From positions 2,470,001 to 2,534,000 of the forward strand of contig NZ_CP125378.1 of NCBI RefSeq assembly GCF_034008635.1: a stretch of 64,000 nt of DNA, in the 5' to 3' direction. The position numbers and the translations under genes were made by a program. The notes under the pieces were generated by a model, which worked only from the letters and a program-made list of their open reading frames with translations, made no database searches and was not told where the DNA came from. Origin of the DNA: Pseudomonas sp. P8_229. GTDB lineage: Bacteria > Pseudomonadota > Gammaproteobacteria > Pseudomonadales > Pseudomonadaceae. How positions within the stretch are numbered: the first letter of the stretch is position 1; every line of letters begins with the position of its first letter. Below are positions 1 to 9,198 of this stretch, in pieces.

Positions 1-1
1 T

Positions 2-217
2 TTCACACAGTGGCTCAAAGCGTTGGGCCTACCACCGACAGGTGAGGTTCAACTGGCTGATTCATGGCAGGCACTGGCACAACGAAATACCGAACAATGG
101 CAGGCTGAAGCCGGAATCGGCCCCGGACGCGCAGCGCAATTGAGCGCATTCTTTCGCGACCCGCAGGTGCTGGCCATCAGCGAACAATTACGTGCCGCCG
201 GAATCGACGGTTTCTGA
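2..217 (+). CDS. ligB: LigB-type NAD-dependent DNA ligase, C-terminal end only
   Basis: Only the last 71 codons are in the window; the gene begins upstream of base 1. The visible part has a helix-hairpin-helix element (GIGPGRAAQL) and ends in GIDGF, which resembles the end of Pseudomonas LigB, the second bacterial NAD+-dependent ligase, which seals DNA nicks and lacks the C-terminal BRCT domain of LigA. The absence of a BRCT domain after the HhH is visible here. The call rests on the tail alone and on the small DUF1090 gene next to it, so the identity is likely but not certain. Confidence 0.72.
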   Translation, partial: FTQWLKALGLPPTGEVQLADSWQALAQRNTEQWQAEAGIGPGRAAQLSAFFRDPQVLAISEQLRAAGIDGF

Positions 218-314
218 ACATGCAATCCCCGCACGCCGGGAACCCAACGGCCGTCGAGGCGCTCCAACTGCGCAGCGCCCGACTGACCCGATTGCCTTTG
301 CACATGGAGCTTTT

Positions 315-710
315 ATGAAACTTCTTTCACCGCTCGCCCTGCTGACCCTCTGCGCCATGATGGCCGCCCCCGTGATGGCTGACGAAGATGCCCCGGGCCT
401 GACCGGTTGCGCCGCCAAGAAACAGGGCATCACCAACCAGATCGAACAAGCCAAGTCCCGCGGCAACGCCGATCAGCAAGCCGGCCTGCAAACGGCACTG
501 GATGAAGTGACGAAGAACTGCACCGATGCCGGCCTGAAGAAAGAACGCGAAAACAAGGTGCTGGATGCCAAGCACGAAGTCAGCAAGCGTCAGGCCGACC
601 TCGACAAGGCGATGAAAAAAGGCGATCCGGAGAAGATCGACAAGCGCAAGAACAAGCTCGCCGAGTCGCGCAAGGAACTGCAGGACGCGCTGGACCAATT
701 GGATAAGTAA
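315..710 (+). CDS. DUF1090 family periplasmic protein
   Basis: 131 residues. An N-terminal signal peptide (basic MK, hydrophobic core, cleavage near AAPVMA-DE) precedes a mature part with two Cys (in LTGCAAKK and KNCTD), the pattern of the DUF1090 family (E. coli YqjC). The remainder is highly charged and Lys/Glu rich, almost certainly a long helical or coiled-coil region. The ATG at 315 was chosen because it starts the signal peptide; the frame is open further upstream but that part has no secretion-like character. No function is established for the family. It lies 97 bases after ligB on the same strand. Confidence 0.85.
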   Translation: MKLLSPLALLTLCAMMAAPVMADEDAPGLTGCAAKKQGITNQIEQAKSRGNADQQAGLQTALDEVTKNCTDAGLKKERENKVLDAKHEVSKRQADLDKAMKKGDPEKIDKRKNKLAESRKELQDALDQLDK

Positions 711-743
711 GCATTCAGTGTTGCGGTGACTTTCAGACCGTTT

Positions 744-806
744 TCGCGAGCAGGCTCGCTCCCACAGGATTGGCGATGAACCTTGTGGGAGCGAGCCTGC
801 TCGCGA
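744..806. repeat. REP-type inverted pair (family A, copy 1)
   Basis: Two inverted arms with the core CGCGAGCAGGCTCGCTCCCA and its complement are separated by about 15 bases. This is the common Pseudomonas REP palindrome pair. It lies between the ends of the convergent DUF1090 and cytochrome genes and could act as a two-way terminator or transcript stabiliser. Confidence 0.85.
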
Positions 807-830
807 TGACGTCAATTCAAACAATAGAGA

Positions 831-1280
831 TCAATGATCCCGAAACTCTTTATGGCAAGCGCTGCAGGCATCTTCAACTTTCTGCACCGCCGGCCCCAGG
901 TTACTGGCCTTGTAGGGCTGAACCTTGCTGGCGATCACCAGTTCACCGGTGGCCGCTTCAAGGTTGCGGGCCAATTCTTGAAAGCGTGCCTGACGCAGCC
1001 AGACATCATCCTTGGCACTGGTGTGATCTTCTTCGCGCACCTGCGGGAAATGCTTCCACGGTTCATGCGACAACGCATCGAGTTTCAGCGCACCGTCGGC
1101 GAATTTCGGCCCGTCGAACGCAATGCGCCCACGCAACATGCCGCCCAGCTCTTCGCCGGTCTTGAGCATTTGTTTGAAGATCGCCTTGCGTTGACCCAGC
1201 GGGGAATTCGGATCGACACCGCCACAGGCGGACAAGGTCAGACAGGCCAGCAATACAACAGAAATTCTTTTAAGAGTCAT
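831..1280 (-). CDS. c-type cytochrome lipoprotein (cytochrome c' / c556-like)
   Basis: 149 residues. The N-terminus is a lipoprotein signal with lipobox LSAC (lipidated Cys19), so the protein should be anchored to a membrane on the periplasmic side. A single haem motif, CSACH at residues 139-143, lies almost at the C-terminus, as in the four-helix-bundle cytochrome c'/c556 family, with the sequence between mostly helical. It probably carries one covalent haem for electron transfer or ligand binding; the partner is unknown. It is convergent with the DUF1090 gene and divergent from mltA, 128 bases away. Confidence 0.8.
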   Translation of the reverse strand: MTLKRISVVLLACLTLSACGGVDPNSPLGQRKAIFKQMLKTGEELGGMLRGRIAFDGPKFADGALKLDALSHEPWKHFPQVREEDHTSAKDDVWLRQARFQELARNLEAATGELVIASKVQPYKASNLGPAVQKVEDACSACHKEFRDH

Positions 1281-1408
1281 GGTGGCTTCAGGTCACGGAA
1301 TTCGGCGGCCAGTATCCTCGCGTCGCCGACAAACACCAATAGCCCTATTAAAAATACGGGTTGCCGGAGCGCATGGAGCACTCGGGCAACCGACACAGGA
1401 ATCACTCC

Positions 1409-2593
1409 ATGAACAGCCGTTTCAAGGCCTGGCGTCACCCACTGATCGCAACCCTGCCGTTGCTGGCAATCCTTGCCGGCTGCACAGGCGGCGACACCGC
1501 CAAACCGAAAACCCACGCCTTGGCCACTTACTCCAGCGCCACCTGGGAAGCCCTTCCGGCCGTGTCCGACAGCGATCTGGTCGCCGGCTTCGGCTCATGG
1601 CGCAGCGCTTGCACCCGGCTCAAGGCCGACCCGATCTGGGGCGGGACCTGCACTGCGGCAGCCAATGTGCCGCAGAGCGCCAGCGAAATCCGCGCCTTCC
1701 TCAAGCAGAACCTCGACGTGTTCGGCCTGCGCGCCGAGCATGACAACCCGAACGGTCTGATCACCGGTTACTACGAACCGGTCTACCCCGGCAGCCTGAC
1801 GCCCACAGACGCCGCCAACGTGCCGGTGTACGGCGTGCCTGAAGACATGATCATCGTGTCGCTGGACAGCATTTATCCGGAGCTCAAGGGCAAGCGCCTG
1901 CGTGGCCGCCTCGAAGGTCGGGTGCTCAAGCCGTATGACGACGCCGCGACCATCGAATCCAAAGGCGTGAAAGCGCCGGTGGTTGCTTATCTGACCGACC
2001 CGATGAACCTGCAATTCCTGCAGATCCAGGGCTCCGGGCGGATTCAGACGGCGGACGGTAAACAACTGCGTATCGCCTACGCCGACCAGAACGGCCACCC
2101 GTATCGACCGATAGGTCGCTGGCTGGTGGAACAGGGCGAGCTGAAGAAAGAAGACGTGACCATGAGCGCGATCAGCAACTGGGCCAAGGCTAACCCGTCA
2201 CGCATTCCGGAACTGCTTGGCAGCAACCCGAGCTATGTGTTCTTCACCCGCAATCCCGACAGCAACGAAGGCCCGCGCGGCTCGCTGAACGTGCCGTTGA
2301 CTGCCGGCTATAGCGCGGCGGTGGATCGCAAGGTGATTCCGTTGGGCAGTCTGTTGTGGCTGTCGACCACCCGCCCCGACGGCACGGCGCTGGTGCGTCC
2401 GGTCGCGGCGCAGGACACCGGTGGTGCGATTGTCGGTGAAGTGCGTGCGGATCTGTTCTGGGGCACCGGCGACGCAGCCGGGCAACTGGCCGGCGACATG
2501 AAACAACAGGGGCAGATCTGGATGCTCTGGCCTAAGGGGGCGGCGTTGCCGCAAGTGCCCCAAGTCGCCGACACTCCCAAAGACAAATCCTGA
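1409..2593 (+). CDS. mltA: Membrane-bound lytic murein transglycosylase A
   Basis: 394 residues. The lipoprotein signal ends in LAILAGC (Cys25), predicting an outer-membrane lipoprotein. The MltA domain shows GYYEP near residue 120 and, near the C-terminus, the 3D domain with AQDTGGAI, whose Asp is the catalytic acid in this family. The enzyme cleaves the MurNAc-GlcNAc bond of peptidoglycan and forms 1,6-anhydro ends during wall growth and recycling. The ATG at 1409 gives a correct lipoprotein signal; the open frame before it does not. Confidence 0.95.
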   Translation: MNSRFKAWRHPLIATLPLLAILAGCTGGDTAKPKTHALATYSSATWEALPAVSDSDLVAGFGSWRSACTRLKADPIWGGTCTAAANVPQSASEIRAFLKQNLDVFGLRAEHDNPNGLITGYYEPVYPGSLTPTDAANVPVYGVPEDMIIVSLDSIYPELKGKRLRGRLEGRVLKPYDDAATIESKGVKAPVVAYLTDPMNLQFLQIQGSGRIQTADGKQLRIAYADQNGHPYRPIGRWLVEQGELKKEDVTMSAISNWAKANPSRIPELLGSNPSYVFFTRNPDSNEGPRGSLNVPLTAGYSAAVDRKVIPLGSLLWLSTTRPDGTALVRPVAAQDTGGAIVGEVRADLFWGTGDAAGQLAGDMKQQGQIWMLWPKGAALPQVPQVADTPKDKS

Positions 2594-2616
2594 GTTGTTC
2601 AGCGTCTGACAATTAG

Positions 2617-2683
2617 CTATCGCGAGCAGGCTCACTCCTACAGGGGGACACGTTCCAATGTAGGAGTGAGCCTGCTCGCGATG
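2617..2683. repeat. REP-type inverted pair (family A, copy 2)
   Basis: Inverted arms containing CGCGAGCAGGCTCACTCCTA and the complement lie 24 bases after mltA, between it and the convergent MAPEG gene. This is the 'TCACTCCTAC' variant of the family, shared with the copies near 16.9 and 34.95 kb. Confidence 0.85.
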
Positions 2684-2707
2684 GCGCCGGTAGCTACAAG
2701 CAAAGAA

Positions 2708-3091
2708 TCAGACAGACACAAAGAAGAACGAAGCAATCAACCCCATCCCGACAAACCACACCAGCGACCGCAGAATCGCCCAGTCCGCCAGATAGCAGAT
2801 GATGTACAGCAGGCGACTGGTGATAAACATCACCGCCAGCACATTCACCGTCACCAGCTGCGCGGTGCCTACCAGATGCGCGACAATCACCGCCGCGGCA
2901 AACGCCGGGGTCACTTCGAAACTGTTCAACTGCGCCGCATGCGCCCGTCGGGCCACGCCGTTCAGACTTTCCAGAAAGTCCCGGGGATCATGGTTGTCGC
3001 TCAGTCGGTAGCCGCCCACGGCCTTGGCCACGGCTGTGCAGATATAGGGCAGGAAAATCGCAATCAACACGCACCACAGAGCTACCGTCAT
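2708..3091 (-). CDS. MAPEG family membrane protein
   Basis: 127 residues with four hydrophobic segments. The central sequence (GVARRAHAAQLNSFE, then FITSRLLYIICY) matches the MAPEG fold (membrane-associated proteins in eicosanoid and glutathione metabolism). Eukaryotic members are glutathione transferases or peroxidases; bacterial members of this length are mostly uncharacterised, so only the family is claimed. It starts 39 bases after the end of the DMT transporter gene on the same strand and may be co-transcribed with it. Confidence 0.85.
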   Translation of the reverse strand: MTVALWCVLIAIFLPYICTAVAKAVGGYRLSDNHDPRDFLESLNGVARRAHAAQLNSFEVTPAFAAAVIVAHLVGTAQLVTVNVLAVMFITSRLLYIICYLADWAILRSLVWFVGMGLIASFFFVSV

Positions 3092-3130
3092 AAAGCCGTC
3101 CTTCTTTGAGTGATGGAAAATGGCGGGCGG

Positions 3131-3964
3131 TCAGAACTTCATCACCAGCATGCCGATCAATACCAACCCACAGGCTAAGAGCCGCGGTCTGCCGAAAGGT
3201 TCTTTCAGGTAGCGCATGCCGAACAACACCACCAGGATCACGCTGATCTCGCGCAATGCCGCCGCCTCGGCAATCGAGCCCAACTGCATCGCCCACAGCA
3301 CCAGAGCGTAGCTGAACAACACGCAGAACCCGACCGCCAGCCCCAGTTTCCATTGCTCGCGCCAGAACACCAGAAACGCCGGGCGTTTGGCGAACCATGC
3401 GAGCAACGGAAACGGCCAGGCGCTGAGCAGCGTGACCCAGACCAGGTAATCCAGCGGATGCGACCAGCGCCGTAAAGCCTGGCCGTCGATGTAGGTATAG
3501 CAACCGATGCACAGCCCGATCAGCGCCACCACCGGCAGCATCGACCACGGCAAATGCTTCCCGCCGCCGCCCTGCCAGAGCAGGCAAGCCATGCCCAACG
3601 GAATCAGCATGATGCCGAAGATCTGCTGCGCGCTGAGCACTTCGCCGGCGAAGATCAGGGTCAGCGCCAGCACCACCAGCGGCGACAAGCCACGCATCAG
3701 CGGATAGACCAACCCGAGGTCGCCGACCCGATAAGCCTGAATCAACAGATAGCGATAGAGCAGCTCGAACGCCGCCGAAGCCAGAATCCACGGCCAGATG
3801 TCCAGCGGCGGCAGGCTGATAAAGGGTGACACCAGCGCCACGAACAACAGCGCCACCGTGTCCATGCACGCCACTACCAACAACCGTTCGGCGCTGAACT
3901 TGATCAGGGTATTCCACGTCGCATGCAACAGCGCCGCCATCAACACCAGAACTGTCGCCAGCAC
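3131..3964 (-). CDS. DMT superfamily (EamA-type) transporter
   Basis: 277 residues with about ten hydrophobic helices in two EamA-like halves, the layout of drug/metabolite exporters such as RhaT/EamA. The N-terminal LLHATWNTLIKF and the middle VYPLMRGLSPL are typical of the family. Substrate is not predictable. A GTG start at 3964 is used because AGGAG lies about 7 bases upstream. Probably first gene of a two-gene unit with the MAPEG gene. Confidence 0.83.
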   Translation of the reverse strand: MLATVLVLMAALLHATWNTLIKFSAERLLVVACMDTVALLFVALVSPFISLPPLDIWPWILASAAFELLYRYLLIQAYRVGDLGLVYPLMRGLSPLVVLALTLIFAGEVLSAQQIFGIMLIPLGMACLLWQGGGGKHLPWSMLPVVALIGLCIGCYTYIDGQALRRWSHPLDYLVWVTLLSAWPFPLLAWFAKRPAFLVFWREQWKLGLAVGFCVLFSYALVLWAMQLGSIAEAAALREISVILVVLFGMRYLKEPFGRPRLLACGLVLIGMLVMKF

Positions 3965-4119
3965 GTCTCACTCCTTGATTTTTTTGTTGACCCTACACCA
4001 ATGTGCGCGGCTGACCAACCGAGGGGACAGGATTGTGTCCCCACCCCGAATCAGCCCATCCAACCTTTGCGCCGAAGAATCGGGGCGCTGTCTTTCCACC
4101 TTCATCCAAAGGACCCCGG

Positions 4120-5382
4120 ATGCTTGAACTCGTAGCCGCTTTCATCTGCCTCACCACCCTCCTCACTTTCGTGAACTACCGCTTCATCGGCCTGCCGCCG
4201 ACCATCGGCGTGATGGTCACCGCACTGATGTTTTCCCTGTTGCTGCAAGGCCTGAGTGTGCTCGGCTACCCCGGCCTGGAAGAACGCGTGCAGCAACTGA
4301 TCGGCCAGATCGACTTCGGCGATCTGCTGATGAACTGGATGCTGTCGTTCCTGCTGTTCGCCGGCGCTCTGCACGTCAACCTGAACGACCTGCGCAGCTA
4401 CCGCTGGCCGATCGGCCTGCTGGCGACCTTCGGCGTGCTGATTGCCACCGCCGTGATCGGCAGCCTTGCCTATTACATTTTTGCCCTGTTCGGCTGGCAC
4501 GTGAGCTTCCTGTATTGCCTGCTGTTCGGCGCGCTGATTTCGCCGACCGACCCGATCGCGGTGCTCGGCGTATTGCGTACGGCCAACGCCTCCAAGCCGC
4601 TGAAAACCACCATCGTCGGCGAATCGCTGTTCAACGACGGCACTGCAGTGGTGGTGTTCACCGTGCTGCTGGGCATCGCCCAACTGGGCGAGACGCCAAC
4701 GATCAGCGCCACGGCCATGCTGTTCGTGCACGAAGCCATTGGCGGCGTGCTGTTCGGTGGGCTGATCGGTTATCTGGTGTACCGGATGATCAAGAGCGTC
4801 CAGCAGCATCAGATCACGGTGATGCTGACCCTGGCGCTGGTGATCGGCGGTTCGGCGATGGCCACCGAGCTGCACGTCTCGGCGCCGATTGCGATGGTGG
4901 TGGCCGGTCTGATCATCGGTAACCTGGGGCGCAACCTGGCGATGAACGACATGACCCGCAAGTACCTCGACGGTTTCTGGGAACTGCTCGATGACATGCT
5001 CAACGCCCTGCTGTTTGCGCTAATCGGCATGGAACTGTTGCTGCTGCCGTTCAACTGGGCGCACGTGGCGGCGGCCAGTCTGCTGGCGCTGGCGATTCTG
5101 CTCTCGCGCCTGCTCACCGTGGCCCCGGCCATCGTCCTGCTGCGCCGCTGGCGCACGGTGCCGCGCGGGACCATCCGCATCCTGACCTGGGGCGGTTTGC
5201 GCGGCGGTGTCTCGGTGGCACTGGCGCTGGCCCTGCCGCTGGGTCCGGAGCGCGATCTGCTGCTGAGCATCACCTACATCGTGGTGCTGTCGTCGATCCT
5301 GTTGCAGGGTCTGACCATCGGCAAACTGGTCAAGCACGCCACCCGTGACGAGCCAGCCACAGCGGCCGGGCCCGCACACTGA
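4120..5382 (+). CDS. CPA1 family Na+/H+ (cation:proton) antiporter
   Basis: 420 residues with about 12 membrane helices. The motif GESLFNDGTAVVVF in the middle, preceded by ISPTDPIAV, carries the conserved acidic residues of CPA1 exchangers (NhaP/YjcE type). It should exchange cytoplasmic Na+ or K+ for protons at the inner membrane, for pH and salt balance. The ATG at 4120 starts the first helix directly; the upstream open frame is not membrane-like. It is convergent with the LysR gene that follows, 31 bases apart. Confidence 0.9.
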   Translation: MLELVAAFICLTTLLTFVNYRFIGLPPTIGVMVTALMFSLLLQGLSVLGYPGLEERVQQLIGQIDFGDLLMNWMLSFLLFAGALHVNLNDLRSYRWPIGLLATFGVLIATAVIGSLAYYIFALFGWHVSFLYCLLFGALISPTDPIAVLGVLRTANASKPLKTTIVGESLFNDGTAVVVFTVLLGIAQLGETPTISATAMLFVHEAIGGVLFGGLIGYLVYRMIKSVQQHQITVMLTLALVIGGSAMATELHVSAPIAMVVAGLIIGNLGRNLAMNDMTRKYLDGFWELLDDMLNALLFALIGMELLLLPFNWAHVAAASLLALAILLSRLLTVAPAIVLLRRWRTVPRGTIRILTWGGLRGGVSVALALALPLGPERDLLLSITYIVVLSSILLQGLTIGKLVKHATRDEPATAAGPAH

Positions 5383-5413
5383 CGCAGCACTGTGGCGCCG
5401 TCGCGGGATACCT

Positions 5414-6277
5414 TCATGGCGAGCCGCAGAGTAATTCGAGCAGATGCCGCATCGCCAACGGGCGGTGCGGCGTCGAGCCGTGCATCACCACCAGTTCTCG
5501 CGAATAACGCTGACCATCCTCCACCGGCAAGACATACAGTCCGTCGAGCGCCATCCCGACCCATTGCGGCACCAGTGACACCCCCATCCCCTGAGCAACG
5601 AGCATGATGATGGTTTCCAGCGCATCCAGCTCACACAGCACATTCGGCTCGATCGCCTGCTCGTCGAGGTATCGCTGAGCGATCTGTCCGCCCCATGAGC
5701 GTGCGTCATAACGAATGAATGGACCTTCGCGCAGTAGAGTTTCCAGCGACTGTCCGACGCGCGCGGCGGGCGCAACCAGAATCAGCGGCTCAACCTTGAG
5801 CACAGCCAGGGCCAATGCCTTCGGCGGCTGGAACGGCGGTCTGACCAGAATCGCCGCGTCCAGCTCGGCGTTGAGCACTTTTTCGTAAAGGCTTCGTGAG
5901 TCACCCGGTGTGATCTTCAACTTTAGATCCGGCGCGGAAATCGCCAGCCGCTCGATCAAGGCTGGCAACACCCCGGTCAGCGCCGTCGAGATTGCGCCGA
6001 TCTTTACTTCACCGACCAACCCGTCGAGGTGCAAGTCGTCCTGCAACGCCTGCGCCTGTTCGATGATCGCCCTGATCTTCGGCAACATCAGCAGGCATTG
6101 ATCCGAAGGGCGGGTCGCATGGGCCGTGCGCAGTAACAACGTGCAGCCCAGCGTACGTTCGAGGGCCTGGATACGCTGACTGATGGCCGCAGCCGTGCGA
6201 TTTTCCCGCCGCGCGGCCGCCGCAATCGAACCGTTTTCAACCACGGCAACCAGGCTTTTCAGAAACCGAACATCCAT
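5414..6277 (-). CDS. LysR family transcriptional regulator
   Basis: 287 residues. An N-terminal winged HTH (residues about 1-60, FLKSLVAVVENGSIAAAARR then AISQRIQALE) is followed by a periplasmic-binding-like effector domain (from about residue 90). The gene is divergent from the VOC-fold gene and the symporter at 6.4-8.1 kb with 91 bases between start codons, the usual layout when a LysR protein controls its neighbour. The effector is probably the substrate of that transporter, but nothing in the sequence names it. Confidence 0.9.
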   Translation of the reverse strand: MDVRFLKSLVAVVENGSIAAAARRENRTAAAISQRIQALERTLGCTLLLRTAHATRPSDQCLLMLPKIRAIIEQAQALQDDLHLDGLVGEVKIGAISTALTGVLPALIERLAISAPDLKLKITPGDSRSLYEKVLNAELDAAILVRPPFQPPKALALAVLKVEPLILVAPAARVGQSLETLLREGPFIRYDARSWGGQIAQRYLDEQAIEPNVLCELDALETIIMLVAQGMGVSLVPQWVGMALDGLYVLPVEDGQRYSRELVVMHGSTPHRPLAMRHLLELLCGSP

Positions 6278-6368
6278 AAGTTTTCCTTTCGCTCAGAACA
6301 AGGCGAAGCCGTTTTGCCCCGCCGCGGGGCCTGTTTACCCTGAACGCTCCTTCACTCAGGGATATCCC

Positions 6369-6782
6369 ATGAACAGACCCTTTCACGCTGCATACCACGT
6401 TTGCGATCTGCAACAGACGCGGATTTTTTATCGGGATGTGTTGGGCTGCACCGAAGGCCGCAGCACCGAGACCTGGATCGACTTCGACTTTTTCGGCAAT
6501 CAGCTTTCACTGCACCTGGGCGAACCTTTCGCCACTACCCGCACCGGACAGGTCGGCGAGCACAAGGTATTGATGCCACACATGGGCGTGGTGCTGCCGC
6601 TGGAAGAATGGCTGGCATTGGCCGAGCGCCTGACACGCCTTGGCACTGCTTTCGAGATCCCGCCGATGATCCGCTTCGCCGGCGAACCCGGCGAGCAACG
6701 CACGATGTTCTTTCTCGATCCCAGCGGCAATCCGCTGGAAGTCAAAGGCTTCAAGGACTTCAACGGTCTGTTCGCCCATTGA
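6369..6782 (+). CDS. VOC family protein (glyoxalase/dioxygenase fold)
   Basis: 137 residues, one vicinal-oxygen-chelate domain made of two beta-alpha-beta-beta-beta modules: FHAAYHVCDLQQTRIFYRDVLG at the start and FFLDPSGNPLEVKGF at the end. Candidate metal ligands are His8 and the Glu in NPLEVK. Such proteins open rings, isomerise or bind small molecules; this member is generally annotated only as a glyoxalase-like protein. It lies 38 bases before the symporter gene and is probably co-transcribed, so a role in metabolising the imported compound is a fair inference. Confidence 0.82.
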   Translation: MNRPFHAAYHVCDLQQTRIFYRDVLGCTEGRSTETWIDFDFFGNQLSLHLGEPFATTRTGQVGEHKVLMPHMGVVLPLEEWLALAERLTRLGTAFEIPPMIRFAGEPGEQRTMFFLDPSGNPLEVKGFKDFNGLFAH

Positions 6783-6820
6783 TTCCACCCCCAACAAACA
6801 CAAGAAAAAAGGGGCACAAC

Positions 6821-8110
6821 ATGAGCAACAAGAAAACCACCGGTCTGGTCACTCGCATCATGATCGGGCTCGCCGCCGGGGTCATTGTCGGCATCCTTCT
6901 CAACCAGTTTCCCGAATACAAGGGCTGGTTCATCGACAATCTGCTGCAACCGGCAGGCGATTTGTTCATCAGACTGATGAAGATGATCGTGGTCCCGCTG
7001 GTGTTTGCCTGCATGGTGGTTGGCATTGCCGGAGCCGGCAGTACCAAGGCGCTGGGCAGGGTCGGAATCAAAACGCTGGTGTATTTCTTCACGATCACCA
7101 GCATCGCCATCGTCTTCGGACTGGTCGTCGGCAATGTATTCCAGCCCGGCGCTGGCGCGGACTTCAGCAGTACCTTGCAGGCACCGGTCAGCGGACTCGC
7201 TACTTCGGGCGAAACGCAAAACCTTGGCCGCACCTTGGTCAATATCGTTCCCGACAACATTGTCCTGGCCATGTCTCAGGGCAAACTATTGTCGGTGCTG
7301 TTTTTCGCCATCCTGTTCGGCTGCGCCCTGTCGATGCTGCCCGAGCAGCAGAAAGCGCCGTTGATCGCAGTGATGCAGGCGGTCTCGGACACCATGTTCA
7401 AGGTCACGCACCTGGTCATGCACTATTCACCGATCGGCATCTTCGGCCTGATCGGCGTCACCGTGGCGAGCTTCGGTCTAAGTGCCTTGCTGCCACTGGC
7501 CAAGCTGATCGGCATCACCTACGTGGCGGTGTTGCTGTTCGCGCTGTGCGTGTTGGGTGTGGTGGCGCGAATGGCCGGGATCCGTTTTTTCCACCTGATC
7601 CGCGAAATACGCAGTGAACTGCTGCTGGCTTACAGCAGTGCTGCATCGGCCACGGTGATGCCGCAGTTGATCGAGAAAATGGAGCGTTACGGGGCACCGC
7701 GCCCGATCACCAGCATGGTCATTCCATTGGGTTACTCGTTCAATCTGGACGGCGCATCATTGTTCGCAGGGCTGGGCACGTTGTTCATCGCCCAGGCTTA
7801 CGGCATCGAGCTGGGCCTGGCGGATCAGGCGATGCTGGTGTTGATCATGGTGCTGACATCGAAAGGCGCGGCGGGCGTACCGGGGTTCATGTTCATCATT
7901 CTGACGGCAACACTGACTGCCGCCGGGTTGCCGGTGGAAGGCGTGGCGATCATCGCCGGCGTCTACCGCTTGATGGACATGCCGGTGACAGCACTCAATG
8001 TATTGGGCAATGCGCTGGCGCCGCTGGTCATCGCGCGCTGGGAAGGCCAGCTCAAGGCACCGCAGAGCGAAGCGGTCATAGCGACGGTCAGTCCACCGTT
8101 CAAGGCCTGA
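6821..8110 (+). CDS. Dicarboxylate/amino acid:cation symporter (DAACS family)
   Basis: 429 residues with the GltP/DctA fold. Visible signatures are the first helix hairpin with LMKMIVVPLVFACMVVGI, the serine-rich re-entrant loop SSAASATVMP (HP1), and NLDGASLF followed by SKGAAGVPGF (HP2). The family couples uptake of C4-dicarboxylates, glutamate/aspartate or neutral amino acids to Na+ or H+. The HP1 sequence differs from the classical SSSEP/SSSESVLP pattern, so the substrate is uncertain. Likely co-transcribed with the VOC gene and controlled by the divergent LysR protein. It ends 2 bases before the convergent FNT gene. Confidence 0.9.
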   Translation: MSNKKTTGLVTRIMIGLAAGVIVGILLNQFPEYKGWFIDNLLQPAGDLFIRLMKMIVVPLVFACMVVGIAGAGSTKALGRVGIKTLVYFFTITSIAIVFGLVVGNVFQPGAGADFSSTLQAPVSGLATSGETQNLGRTLVNIVPDNIVLAMSQGKLLSVLFFAILFGCALSMLPEQQKAPLIAVMQAVSDTMFKVTHLVMHYSPIGIFGLIGVTVASFGLSALLPLAKLIGITYVAVLLFALCVLGVVARMAGIRFFHLIREIRSELLLAYSSAASATVMPQLIEKMERYGAPRPITSMVIPLGYSFNLDGASLFAGLGTLFIAQAYGIELGLADQAMLVLIMVLTSKGAAGVPGFMFIILTATLTAAGLPVEGVAIIAGVYRLMDMPVTALNVLGNALAPLVIARWEGQLKAPQSEAVIATVSPPFKA

Positions 8111-8112
8111 CG

Positions 8113-9009
8113 CTATTTGGCCTTGCTGTCGGCGTCATCCTCGCGGGGTTCGTCAGAGTCTGGTTTATCAGTCTTTGGCGCCCCGCTCTCGCTGCGGATC
8201 TGCGCATGGCTGATCAGGGCGAAAATGAAACTGCCGCCGATGATATTCCCCGCCAGCGTGGGCCCGGCGAACACCCTCCAGAAATCACTCCACGGCAATT
8301 CGCCGGCAAACACCAGATACGACACTTCCGCCGAACCGACCACGATGTGGGTGAAGTCGCCCAGCGCCATCAAATAGGTGATGAGGATGATGATCCACAT
8401 CTTGGCGCTCTCCATGGACGGGATCATCCAGACCATGGTGGCGATCATCCAGCCGGAGACGATGCCCTTGGCGAACATCTGGCTGGCGTGGTTTTCCATG
8501 ACCTTGCGGCCGTTTTCAAGGAAGGCGTGATCGGTCTTGCTGTCGAAGATCGGCAACTCGAGCATCACGTACGCCACCAGAATCGTGCCGCACAAATTGC
8601 CGAACAGGACGACGCCCCACAACCGGATCAGCCGACCGAAGTTGCGTATCGTTGGTTTGGTCATGACCGGCAGGACCGCAGTCAGGGTGTTTTCGGTGAA
8701 TAGTTGCTGGCGGGCAAGGATCACCGCCAGAAAGCCTGCGCAGTAGCCGAAACTGGCGATCACCTTGAATTCGTCGCCCTCGGGCAGGCGTGAGTTGAGC
8801 AGGCCCATGCCCATCAGCGACAGGCCCATGGTCAGCCCGGCAGCAAGCGCCGACCACCACAATGCAGCAATGCTGCGCTCCAGCTCCTGGTCGCCCTGGG
8901 TGCGGATGATTTCATGCAGAACCGCCGCGCGCGGCGGCTGGTTTTTCTCGACTTCGTGTTGCTCCTGGGCCGAGAGGTCGGGGGTCTTGCCGTCTGTCGG
9001 GGTGCTCAT
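8113..9009 (-). CDS. Formate/nitrite transporter (FNT) family protein, YfdC-like
   Basis: 298 residues. The membrane core (residues about 45-260) has six helices of the FNT fold, a pentameric anion channel type including FocA and NirC. A 40-residue charged N-terminal tail and a 30-residue Asp/Lys-rich C-terminal tail extend into the cytoplasm, as in the YfdC branch. The transported anion is unknown for this branch. It stands alone: its neighbours (symporter, thioesterase) give no functional hint. Confidence 0.85.
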   Translation of the reverse strand: MSTPTDGKTPDLSAQEQHEVEKNQPPRAAVLHEIIRTQGDQELERSIAALWWSALAAGLTMGLSLMGMGLLNSRLPEGDEFKVIASFGYCAGFLAVILARQQLFTENTLTAVLPVMTKPTIRNFGRLIRLWGVVLFGNLCGTILVAYVMLELPIFDSKTDHAFLENGRKVMENHASQMFAKGIVSGWMIATMVWMIPSMESAKMWIIILITYLMALGDFTHIVVGSAEVSYLVFAGELPWSDFWRVFAGPTLAGNIIGGSFIFALISHAQIRSESGAPKTDKPDSDEPREDDADSKAK

Positions 9010-9101
9010 GGCGTGGGAACCGTGGGGGGCTTTTAGCTACGACCCCCGTCGTTCACAGCTGTTCACTGAGCAGATGAATCTTCGGTGGATACAAAACCGC
9101 A

Positions 9102-9182
9102 TTCGCGAGCAAGCCCGCTCCCACAGTTGACCGAGATGCGGGGCAGCACGCGGTCTGATGTGGGAGCGGGCTTGCTCGCGAA
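9102..9182. repeat. REP-type inverted pair (family A, copy 3)
   Basis: Arms with CGCGAGCAAGCCCGCTCCCA and its complement lie about 34 bases apart, between the start of the FNT gene and the end of the thioesterase gene. Confidence 0.85.
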
Positions 9183-9198
9183 GGGCGCACCGCCGATG

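Noticed and set aside
8110..8113. Missing terminator between convergent symporter and FNT genes
   Set aside because: Only two bases separate the genes; tight convergent ends are common and no conclusion is justified.
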